From: Fomes fomentarius
Taxonomy: Eukaryota; Basidiomycota; Agaricomycetes; Polyporales; Polyporaceae
Direction: 5' to 3'
Length of the DNA: 64,000 bases
Assembly (NCBI GenBank): GCA_022606135.1
Contig: JABYQN010000001.1
Coordinates: forward strand, 62,001 to 126,000
Part shown: positions 24,401-34,396 of the stretch, one piece after another
Layout of the letters: each line of letters opens with the position of its first letter
Numbering within the stretch: the stretch's first letter is position 1
Notes under the pieces: model-generated
What the model was told of the DNA's origin: nothing
What the model saw: the letters and a program-made list of their open reading frames with translations, nothing else
Database searches by the model: none
Position numbers and translations under genes: made by a program

Positions 24401-24534
24401 TCTGAAACAAGACAAGTCGCGCGTTCGATAGGTCCTCTTGGAAAACCGCTAGGTGGAGGGTCAAGTGCTGTGGTATATGCATAGACTTCCAACCTCAAGG
24501 CACTTGAGTAGCCAAATGAAACGGTCCTGGCTCA

Positions 24535-26470
24535 CTCCAAATGACGAAGAAGGAACTCGAGCACACGGTAATTGAATCGCGCAGGGATAATTGTGAGTCT
24601 GTGTGGATAGTATTCGCTTCCATGTTCGCATCTATGTACCATCATTAAGGACGGTGCCCGCAACGTCGATGGTTGGTATACATGCATGGCGAGAGCGGTC
24701 TCGGACACCAGATCATGGAAACACTGGCTTCGGATCCGAAGACGTCGATAAGTGTTCGGACTCTGCGCCATGACATGCAATCGTAGTCCTTCATCCAGCG
24801 GGCCTCCTGGGATCGCATGAACGACTCGGACGACGTAGTGGTGTGTGATGATGCGTTTACGGACGCGGCTTCGGCGACCGCGTCGTAGGGCGAGGCGCTC
24901 CAGGCGCCGGTCGAGGAGACAGAAGATGAGTCCGACCAGGGGTTGGGCGACGGTTGGGGAATCAGGTGGGGACAGGGATGGAGTGGGCAGAGATGTAGTG
25001 GTTCTCCTCCTTGCGGGCTGCGGGGTGCTCCAGACCAGGAGGCGGGAAGTACGCCTCTTTAGTGAAGTTGTTGATCTCCGGCCCCTGGTAGGCGTACTGG
25101 TAGGGCTGGGCGTACACCTGTGGCTGTGGCTGTGGCTGCGGCTGATACACGGGGTCGCAGGACTTGACAAGCTCCTCCGCGTACTTCTGCTTCGCGCCGT
25201 CGATGTGAACGGCAGTCGCGGCAGCAGTCGGCGGCCGGCGGAAGAACGTGTCGGCCTTGACCACCATCTTGCGCAGGATGGGGAGTGTGACGCGACGGAG
25301 CGGGCAGAACGTGAAGATGCGGAGGATGATGGCGTACGCGGCGGTGGAGACGGGCAGCTCGTCGTACAGGAAGTTCGGGTCTTTGGCGAACTGCGCGAAG
25401 CACGCGTCCTTGACCGATGCCTCCTCCCATGGGGTGCTGCCGCTGAGCATGTTCACGAAGATCACACCCAGCGCCCAAACGTCGCTCGATTGGGGAGAGT
25501 AGGGCTTGGGCCCAGCGCACTCTGTGGAAGTGAGGAAGGTGAGGATCAAGCAGGGAGGAGGTGGCAGGGGGAGGAGAACGTACCAGGAGCCATGTACCCC
25601 GAGTACCACACCCAAAACTGTCGGTCATATGCTCGCCCGTCGCGAGACCGAAGTCGGCGAGGTAGATCTGCGAACCGTCCTTGCTAGTCAGGACGTTCTC
25701 CGGCTTAAGGTCACGGTGGGCGATGCGGGCGTCATGGCACGCCTGCACCGCGTCGATGAGCGAGAGGAACGCGGTGCGGAGGAGATTGTCGTTGTACATG
25801 TACGCCTGCTCGCAGATCTGTTCGAACATGTCTCCCCCAGAGTGGTAGTCGAGGACGATGAACAAGTACTCATCGTCCTCGTACACGTCGTGGAGGCCCA
25901 CAACGTTCGGGTGGTCGGAGACGACGCTGTGGAACGCGACCTCGCGGCGGATGAACGCGATCTCGTGGGGCTTCCGACCGATCTTTGAGATGATTTTGAC
26001 GGCGCGGTAGGGGGGCTCCTCGCTAGCGCCGGCATGAAGGTCGATGGCCTGGTAGACGACGCCGAAGGTGCCCGAACCGATGAGCTTTAGAAGTAAGTAG
26101 CGGTTAACAACGGCACAGCCGTTGAGGTTGGGGATAGAGTTGGTGGAGGACGACATGGCTACGACCGTCGACAAGGGAGGGATTGAGAGCGGAAGGTTGA
26201 GGTGGGATGGATGGTCTTGTGTTCACCTGGAACGACGAGGATGGGGGGGAGTTCGAGGCCAGAGGGCCTCTCCTTATATACACATTCAGCTTTAGGGGGA
26301 CGGGCAGAACTCGAAGGTTACGCCGTTATGATGCGGACGGATAGACTCACCCGCAGATATATCCGACTTGTAAATATTGCGATTCGGCCTTGCGTCCAAC
26401 ATTCCGAAGGGCGGGTTGCCCGTACTAGGTTGCAACCCCGGATTTGTTCCTAATAACCGACAGGGGGATG
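24535..26470. repeat. right arm of the kinase inverted duplication
   Basis: Reverse complement of about 8128-9990, including promoter TATA, 5' leader, both kinase exons and the 3' flank. Confidence 0.85.
24962..26156 (-). pseudogene. serine/threonine protein kinase (Ran1/Ksp1-like), copy 2, frameshifted
   Basis: Starts at 26156 (MSSSTNSIPNLNGCAVVNRY). Exon 1 carries the glycine loop GSGTFGVVY, AVKII, HRDLKPEN and DFGLATGEHM. Exon 2 carries ECAGPKPYSPQSSDVWALGV to the full C-terminus ..ARKEENHYISAHSIPVPT at 24962, with a Gln/Pro repeat absent from the shortened copy 1. Compared with copy 1, one base is missing near 25598, where copy 1 reads CGGGAGTATATG and this copy CGGGGTACATG. This shifts the frame at the YMAPE substrate-binding motif. 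An alternative donor at the new GGTACAT could restore the frame but would delete YMAP. Either way a normal kinase is unlikely, unless the missing base is an assembly error. Confidence 0.75.
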
Positions 26471-27335
26471 GTCAGCTCTCGAACGGCTACCCTCAGACAT
26501 CCGTACGCAATACCCACGTTTATTGGTAAGCCCACTCGATGTTGGGCCGGTCCACAATCATCGCTAGCTGACCCTTCTCTTCATAAAACCTCTGCTCACG
26601 ACATGCCACAAGTAAGCAAAGTGAGTGAGATAGCATGGTACATGTAGCATCACCGATCGTATACTTACAATCATGATCAATATCTATCCAAGGAGGTACC
26701 AGAGGTAAGACAAGACTCACCGGGCATTACTAATCCCGACCTATACTGTGAAGGGACGTTACGGCCGTGACCAAGGTTGTGGGCTCGATACCAATTGGGC
26801 TGTGTCTCATCCGCAAAGGCTAGAACGCAGCTCCGGATGTTGCCGCACCGTACACAGCATCTCTGGGCGTGTCGGACTTGGTGATACATGCTCTCTTGAA
26901 TTTGCTGAGGTTTATTTGAAGGACATTTCAACCTCTGCGGGGGCTTCACATAAGCTTGATAGACTTCGACACTCCTATTCACGGAATGGAATATGTTGTC
27001 GGATACGAGAAAACCTTGTCGGCAACGGATCTCAGTTCGGTTTTGGAGCTTCGATAACAACGAAACGCACCTGCATGATTGCTTCGTGAAAGTATGCCCA
27101 TTGAAGTAATTGCTTGCGCGAATTGAGATGTTCTGACTGGAGCCGACAGATGCTATACTTAGCAGAAAGTTGAGGCTGCATCACTTTCTCATCTCCTGAC
27201 CGACATATACTGAGATTACGATTACGAGGTGAATACATAGTTGTCACTGATGTCGTGCTAATATATGCTCAGCTTCCATCATGCGCACATGCGAAGACAT
27301 GGAGGCTCACCTGACGAGACCCTCATTCCTGAGCG
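26471..27335. other. intergenic, no supported gene
   Basis: Short frames on both strands without domains. It separates the kinase copy 2 promoter from the 3' end of the methyltransferase. Confidence 0.5.
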
Positions 27336-28490
27336 CTACAGACGAGTGACCGTCCACTCCAAATAGCTCCTTGGAGTATTGGCCACCTCTCCATTGTGGA
27401 TGTACCTGCGCGCTCGCTCCACCAGGCGCACATCAACCCTCACCGTACCCTTCTCAAATACCTGTCCATCCCACAGCGCGGTCCAGCTCTCCGGAGAATG
27501 GGAGAACATGTCCAGGGAGAACCCTTTCCTCACCCCTTTCTCGCGCAGACCGCTTTGCAACCCGATGATCATCGAGCCGGGCTCGGGCGAGAGTAGACTG
27601 GCGAGTGCTCGTGCGAGTTGGAGCTGTTCAGCTTCAGTAGAGAAGACGTGGAAGACGTGCGAAATCGTGATGGCAGAGACGTGCCCACGGAGCTCTGTAA
27701 GTGTCTTGACCGAGGGGAGTGAGGGTGGTGAGCTCGGGAGAGGAGTATAGATGGGAGTGTCTGATTTGAGAAAGGCGGGGTCAAAGATGTCTCCGGAGAG
27801 GAAGGGGACTGGGAACGTGTCCGGGGTCGAGTTGAATAGCTTCTGTCCGATATCCCAGAACTCTGTCGTGACAATTATAATAAGCTCTACTAATAGTGCA
27901 ACGATCAGGATCGCTCACCTGGCACGATGTCGGTCGCGATAACACTTTCTCTGGGATATCCATCGAGGATTGCCTTTCTGAGATCGACACCGACTACAGG
28001 AAGTATTAAGGGAGGGCGTAGATACGCGGATCACAAGTACTGCACTTACAACAGCATCCGACATCGAGGAGGATGGGGTTCTCGCGAGCCCGTCCGAGCT
28101 CGATCAATCCCGGGTACCCATACGTGTGCGATAGCTCCAGTCTGACAGCGTATCAGAATTGACATGCATACTAGCCTCGTGACCAAGCTAGGAGGTACGC
28201 ACTGCACGAAGTTAAAGTTCACGATGCTCGGATACGGCTGCACCTGCTCGATCCGAGTCAGCGGGCGCACCATCTTCTCCTGTTGGATACATGAGGCAGA
28301 GTGGGACCGAACGTACGGTGTACGCTTCGCGCTGAATGGCCACGATGTGTGCTCTCAACACAGACTCATCTTGGATGTCTGTCGTGGCTCGGAAGAACTT
28401 GAGTTGATCCATGTCGAGTTGCAATAACTTCTCGGTCTCCTCGAGGGCGAGGATTGACCTCAAATTTGCAACCGGTCTGACTTCAGACAT
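27336..28490 (-). CDS. class I SAM-dependent methyltransferase (fungal secondary-metabolism type)
   Basis: Exons 28490-28317, 28279-28203, 28141-28050, 27993-27919 and 27862-27336 sum to 314 codons with all phases consistent. Motif I of the Rossmann fold is ILLDVGCCFGVD (about 107-118), followed by VIATDIVPEFW and the acidic-loop region FPVPFLSGDIFDPAF. Later conserved parts are TLTELRGHVSAITISHVFHVFSTEAEQLQLARALASLLSPEPG, MFCHSPESW-like MFSHSPESWTALWDGQVF and the terminal YLEWTVTRL. This matches the family of fungal methyltransferases often found near terpenoid and polyketide genes; the acceptor substrate is unknown. The Gly of GCG is Cys here (GCC), a mild change. A decayed copy lies at 3705-4324. 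Confidence 0.85.
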
Positions 28491-29059
28491 CTCTGTGCTT
28501 TCATAAGCTCAGAGGCCAAAGGAGGTATCGGATGAATGTCAAACCTCGGAGTGTGAGGAGGACGGTACTGCGTATTGAGCCTGCAATGTTCGAAGGTGGA
28601 GGCAAGGACTAGAGCAAAAGTGCGTGGGGATTCAGCCTAGTTATATGTCCTGTCATGGGATAAGTATGGTATTATTAGCTCGTGTGTCTGTTCCGAAAGT
28701 AGACGCATGAGAATGTGTTGTACGCGGCTATACTGAGTTCGAACTTGAATACCATGGTGATCTGCCGGGTTCCTGTATATATGTAATCAGAGGCACAATT
28801 GAGTGCTCAGGATATTTCTGAGTTTGAGGCAATGTCAGGTGGAAGATCGTCAGCGAGTGTGGCTGCCGTCAGGGACGCGTCCTCCTGAGTCGGAGTGACG
28901 CGATGGCTGCTATCCTGTGACGATACAGGAACCGAATCCTGTAGTAGTATGACCTGCATGATTCGAGTATTATAAGCAGTTCCATCACGCAGGATTCTGT
29001 CAGAAATGAGCGCGACTAGAATGTGAGGTTGTAACCGGTGGTTCGCGTCAAGTCTCAAA
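28491..29059. other. intergenic, possible membrane-protein remnant
   Basis: A minus-strand frame 29082-28807 contains DRILRDGTAYNTRIMQVILL, faintly like the LRDGTxYF segment of fungal DUF6533 membrane proteins, followed by a Ser/Thr/Asp-rich tail. This is too weak for a call. Confidence 0.25.
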
Positions 29060-29480
29060 ATTCCGATGGTCGAAGCGCTCACCAGGCTCCTTACGTAAGG
29101 CGGTTGGAGAGACTGTTCGGAGTCTCAATTTTGGAGGCTACGTTCACTTGCCGCTCTATAAGTAACAGTCTCTATCTTGCCGGAGCAATCTATAACTGAC
29201 TGCAGCACCAGATATTCTGGGCTGAGCTTCAGCATGATTGTGCAGAACTGTGAGTAATCTTTTCCGCCCCCTTACTTAACGTATATGATGTATGAACGTA
29301 ACGAAGTAGACGATGTCCTCGGACAAGGACGCCATGCGGCAAGAGCTGTTCTACGCTGCGGTCTCTCCTTTCGTCCAACGATGTCAGACGCAGGTATGGC
29401 AAGCTGGTGATATGTTCGTCCAGAGTGACTGAGAAGCTTTTTCTTATATGCGGCTGGTGAGTTCCCATTATAACCACCTC
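29060..29480 (+). pseudogene. unidentified gene X, right copy (probable relic)
   Basis: Three blocks match the minus strand of 7560-8040 in the same order: GAAGCGCTCAC..TACGTAAG near 29075-29100, CAGCACCAGAT.TTCTGGG to the GTGAGTAAT donor near 29200-29253, and CTGTTCTACGCTGCGGTCTC to GGTGAGTTCCC near 29344-29465. The second block has lost bases relative to the left copy and its frame is broken. The third opens as MRQELFYAAVSPFVQRCQTQ but meets a stop. The shared splice-like borders show that the blocks were exons. Confidence 0.45.
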
Positions 29481-29659
29481 AATTTCTTAACCTCTTCCCT
29501 TCCCGTACATTCTCGTCGCAATCGTTGTTCTCCACCTCTACCACATATTGTGTCCGTGTTCTAGGTATTGTCGTCAGGATGATTGATGGTACATCTCGAA
29601 ATCAGAATTGCCTCTCTTCCTCTTCGCCCTCTTCATCGTCGATGGGCTCATGCATGAAC

Positions 29660-30740
29660 CTTGATCCCGTTGGGCCTACTTTCACACCGAGACGATGCTC
29701 GTGCAGAGGTAATCAAGCGACGCCTCACTTCTGTAGCTGACATATGCCGACTGAAGTCTGTTCCAGTTCTCTGCCTTCATCGCCCGTCCCAGTGCACGAC
29801 CACGTCTTCAGGACGTCTTCGACTTCCAGCTCCGAATCGAGGTCCACCATCTCATCTAAGGTCATTGCCATACTCCGACCAGATCAATTTCAGCAGTGGC
29901 GTCAGCCCGAACGCCTTGCACGCCTCAAACAGCGCCCAGTCTCCGCCTGCAGGCTGTCAAGCGGATGGTCATCCCCATTCCATCACTTCTTTGAAAGGGT
30001 GGACAGATGCTGCAACCCCGCAGGAGTGACGCTTGGATTCGGACTCCGCCACGCATACCCTTTCCCGCGCACCTGGGACTATCGCTCCTCTCACAAATAC
30101 TCCAGTAGGAAGAAGGATCCCTTGGAGGTGGTGACGGGGTGCCTCAAGGGCACCGACGCGGCGCTCTTCGCCGCGTTTGAAGCACTTGAGCTGCAGCCAA
30201 GGTTACGCTTCGTGACTGACCCCCTTGATGGTAGGGGGACCCGCGCGGCGCTCTTGGCCGCGTCCAAAGCGTGGCTCGGTGTGTGGCTACAGTTATACCG
30301 TGATGATAGCGACTCGAACATCCTTCTGGATCACTGTGAACCTCGGTGATACCGAAGTGGATGGAGTAGTGTCCATGTTGATCAAAGGAGAACGCGGCAT
30401 CGTTATCAAAGACGTCGATGCTGACTGTCCGGATGCTATGAGATGGGCGAGACCGATGATGGCTACGCGAAGCTTCCTGTGCATTGGGTGACGAAGATGA
30501 AGACGCTGAACCCAGTCTGATCTCGTCGCTTATGGGGCCTGTGCTCTCTCACTTATACCTAGAGGCATGCCTTGTCGTCATTGTAGGACCAGTGGAGGAC
30601 AGGAAAGCGGTATCGAAGAAGCTGAAGGTGTAGGCTAGTCGCTCGATAGACTCGGAGTACTGACTCGTACATATACTTGGAAGATGATATGAATCACTAT
30701 CACGTCCTCTCTTCAGTGTAAGCGTCTATCGACTTCTGAC
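29660..30740 (+). pseudogene. relic of dioxygenase 1
   Basis: Plus-strand frames match dioxygenase 1 piecewise: TLGFGLRHAYPFPRTWD, LEVVTGCLKGTDAALFAAFEAL and LQPRLRFVTD, then ILLDH after an insertion or rearrangement. After a frame change come GVVSMLIKGERGIVIKDVDAD and finally EACLVVIVGPVEDRKAVSKK followed by a stop near 30632. The 3' flank to about 30740 also matches the flank of dioxygenase 1 (GACTCGGAGTACTGACTCGT against the reverse of 4565-4590). The HxD region is not recognisable and several frameshifts are present. Confidence 0.8.
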
Positions 30741-30999
30741 CTCTCAAAGGATATGCATCTGAAATACATGTACGTACCTACAGACCTGTGCAGACATTCA
30801 TTACGAAGCCGACGGAAGCAACTTCATTACAATCATCGTGCACCACTCCCAGTGTCCACTCCTGCAGACCTTCAATCAACCTCAAAAATCTCTGTGATAC
30901 TATACTCATGGTCACTCACCGTCGTCTCTGTATACGACACCGACTTGAACAAACTAGTTTCATGAGTTCGATGTCATCTTGACTCGGAAAGCCTGAGGC

Positions 31000-31200
31000 T
31001 GCCTCACTTTGGCCTGTATGCTCGTCCGGCCGTTCTCTCTCCCTTTGCCCGGGCCCTGAACCCTTCCGCTCCTTCACGTCCGACTCACAGTGCTCCTTGT
31101 TACAGCTCTTACGAAGTCATGTCGTTCTGGGCCAAGCTTTCGCTCTTTGTCGCAGCCTCCGCCGCACTCGCAAGTACTCTCTCCATCTCAGTCTCAGTGA
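31000..31200 (+). pseudogene. promoter and signal-peptide fragment copied from the alpha-amylase gene
   Basis: The ATG at 31119 opens [19 protein letters not shown], almost identical to the amylase start at 55352 ([18 protein letters not shown]). The preceding 100 bp also match the amylase leader, including CCCTTCCGCTCCTTCACGT and CTCTTACGAAGTCATGTCGT-like blocks. Similarity ends soon after the signal peptide and no catalytic region follows. Confidence 0.8.
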
Positions 31201-31412
31201 GGTACTGTCCTGATACTTACGCTGAATGCGCCCGTTCATTGAGTCGAGATCACTCATCGTTCACTCATCGCGCTCACGAGGTCTACATTGTCGAGAACAG
31301 AGTAGTGCAGAGTTAATGGATCCATACAAATTAGATATCACAACGATCACAAAGATGTCCACAGGACTCGGTAGGATGAAAGCGGTTCTCACTAGTAGTC
31401 TAGTCGGCTTTA

Positions 31413-33714
31413 TCAGAGGGCCCTGACCTTCAGCAGCATCTCCGGCTTGGTGCTCTTCTCACCCATAGTCGGATAGATTACGGCGGAGGAGTTCCACGCG
31501 ATCGGCTGATCGGTCAACTCGAAGGAGAAGTTGGTAAGCATGATGGCGAGGACAACCTCTGAAACCTCCAATGAGCGATCCATCGCGAAGAGCGAAATAG
31601 GATCTGAAAAAGCAACCCACTCATCTCTAGCTGGGAGAACTTGAAACCGCTGTGAAGGTGAAGATTTGGGTATGATGCAAGCTATGGACGGGATACGAGC
31701 AACGTCGTCACTCACATGCAAGACCTTATGCCACCCGAGAACGTCATCCTAGTGCACAAAGGCTCAATCAGTGTATGTCCCCCTTCCGCGCAAAGACGAG
31801 ATGAGGTCTGATACTGACAAATTTGCGTAAACACCAGGCAGATGTGCGTCTTCAAGCAGCCCTGGGAGTGACGCGAGCCAGCGTTCTGGCTTCCATTCGT
31901 GTGCATCGTCGCCCCAGAGCGCCTTGTTGCTGTTGCTCGCTTGGAAGTGCGCTAGCACAAAGGTGTCTCTAGGGACGACTACTTCGCTCATCAGCCTTCC
32001 GTCGCGTCCACGTACCGGTTCGGAGAACGGGAGAACGAGCTCCTTAGTGGCCCTACTTCATTCTCAGTCGACGAGCTAAAACAGGTGGAGAAATGCGGGA
32101 CGTACGCGCGACCGGATAGCAAGACGGGCGCAAAGACGCGTAGCGTCTCTCTGCACACCGCGTCGAGATAGGGAAGCTTCATCAGGTCGTCGTAGCCGAG
32201 GTCTGTTGTGCCTCCGTTGGTGGCCTCGATCAGTTCTGCACGCAACTTCTGCTGGGCGTCCGGATGCTGGGAGAGGAGATGGAGGATACGCGAGAGCGCG
32301 TTCGACGTCGTGTCCATGCCGGCGAGGATGAAGGTTCTGCTCGATAAATTCGGAATAAGCTTATGTCACAAGATGCAAAACAAAAAACTAGTATGCACGA
32401 GGTCTGTGCGAGGATCTCTTCATCCGTCATCTGCTCCTTTGGTGTGGCGGCCATGTTCGCCTTGACTACTCAGACAATTATGTAAGCGAACGCGAAGCTT
32501 GAGTGTACGGCTGGTCGCACTCACGACAGATACTCATGATGTCCTTCCCTTCTCCAACCTGCGCCATGAGCGCGGCATCTCCCTTCTGCAACGCAGCCTT
32601 CCGTTCATCGATGATTTCCTGCGAGCGTCGCAACATTGTATCCGAAATGTCCAGCAGGCGCTGAAGTGGCTGGTGCGGCGCTAGGCGGAAGATGCGTCGG
32701 AGGATTCGGTCCGAGAAGACATAGGACAAATTATCGACCCAGAGCCCAAGTAATCGAACGCGGTTCAAAACAGGGCTGCTCAGAGTCGTTCAGGAATGCG
32801 AGGGAGGAACTTGAAGAAGAGAAAGGTACTGACAAGAACAACTTCAGTGACTCGCCGTAGGCATCAGACGAGTCCTCCTCGAAATTGTCAAAGGAGTATC
32901 CCAGGCCTGCCTGCCCCAGCATCTCTAGGGTTGTACGCCCGTTCCAACCGTTCATATCCAGTACTTCCGGGCTACCATCGCTGGGAAGGCGGCTCTTAAT
33001 AGCCGCTTGAAGCTATATTTATCTGATCTCAGTGTGCGCTGTTGTTGGAGTTGTATCTTCGTACCTTGTGAGCGATACCATAGAATATGTGTGTCATGTC
33101 GCGGAGATGGCTCGCGGAGAAGACTGGGTTCAACAGCTTGCGCTGTCGGCGATGCTGAGTGCCACGAGTAGACAGAACTCCAGGGCCGAGAAGTAAGGTG
33201 AAGACGCTGTGTGTGAACAGGGGTATATTAGCTATGAAGAGAACCACACGTCGCTTTCAACGCGGTAGAGATATACTTTGACGGCGCGAGACCTTTCTGT
33301 AGAAACTCTTGATCCTTGACCAACATGGTGTGCAGCGCCATGGGATCATGAATGAGTATGAGACGCCGCTGGAACTCTGATTATCAGTCCATCCAGCAAT
33401 CGAAGCACCGATGGTACTCACGCCTAAGACACTTCGAAGGACTGAGACGGGCCCATACGTGTCTGCGATAGCAGCAAACTCCTTCCAGCTCTGGCGCTTG
33501 CCGAACTCGTTCATATTTCCTGGGAAAAAAACCGTCGTGAATCACTCGACAGTGACGGCAGACAGGAAAACTAGAGCAACATACCAAATAAGAACGAGGA
33601 TGGGGGAGGACCAGGTAGATTGTCAAGGTCATATGTCGTCAGATACCTGTGGAAGATTCGCCACAATGCGTAGAGAGCGGCTAGTGCGACAAGTGGAAGA
33701 GCAATGCCACCCAT
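31413..33714 (-). CDS. cytochrome P450 monooxygenase, apparently intact
   Basis: Starts at 33714 with membrane anchor MGGIALPLVALAALYALWRI and hinge DNLPGPPPSSFLFG. Then LILIHDPMALHTMLVKDQEF, LLGPGVLSTRGTQHRRQRK and LLNPVFSASHLRDM (the basidiomycete C-helix region), I-helix AGMDTTSNALSR, K-helix ETLR, WKPERW, haem loop FSGGIRSC (FxxGxRxC complete) and, after an intron, GFKFSQLEM. It ends LLKVRAL-stop at 31413. All joins I checked keep phase, including one acceptor at ..CAGAG before FQRRLILI. Expected location is the ER membrane with a CPR redox partner; substrate unknown. It is close to the tandem neighbour at 34397-36644. Confidence 0.82.
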
Positions 33715-34396
33715 GGTTGTAAGTTGCAGCGACGGAGAAGTTCGCCCGGGGCTCAGTAATACTTAAATAGCGGAACCCAAGACGCTGCGGCGCGCCACTA
33801 CTATGTGACCGCCGTGTGCCGGTGTATGCTCACCTCCATCAGGGATAGATCGATTCCCATGGACTGGGTACAGCCCACGTACGCAGCCAATGTATAGGCA
33901 GCACAGCCTCACTATCGCGTAGGAAGACTTGAAGCATCGGAGACTGAGGAGAATGCGATGATTCCGAAGCTCGAAGTACTTATAGTTACGTCCCAAACCT
34001 GAGGCGATGTCGGAGTCCCCTGTCCTGGTGGGACCCGTACTAGATTTTTAAGCAACCTTTACCTTCTTAATCGGGTATTCTCCCGCTAAAGCGCTCACAG
34101 AAACCCTAGCCTAGGGGTCTTTCTCCTCGCCTGAGGTCTGGGATGTACAGTAGGGGATCGCGGAGCATACAAGGCCAAGTTTTACGATTGGATGGATCTG
34201 ACTAGTCTAAGTCGGTACTAGATAGTAGTAGAATCTGACATGATTGGAACCTGCTCGGCCCGAGCCCATAGGCGCTCCACCAGGGACGACTTCACGTTGG
34301 TAGCAGCTTAGGATTGGAATCCAACAGTAGAGACACAATTTAGGACTCATACATAGCTCATGAGACAAAAATGTTCTTCAGCACCTTGACTATACA
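33715..34396. other. intergenic between tandem P450 genes
   Basis: 5' flank of the intact P450 and 3' flank of the next one. No supported gene. Confidence 0.5.
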
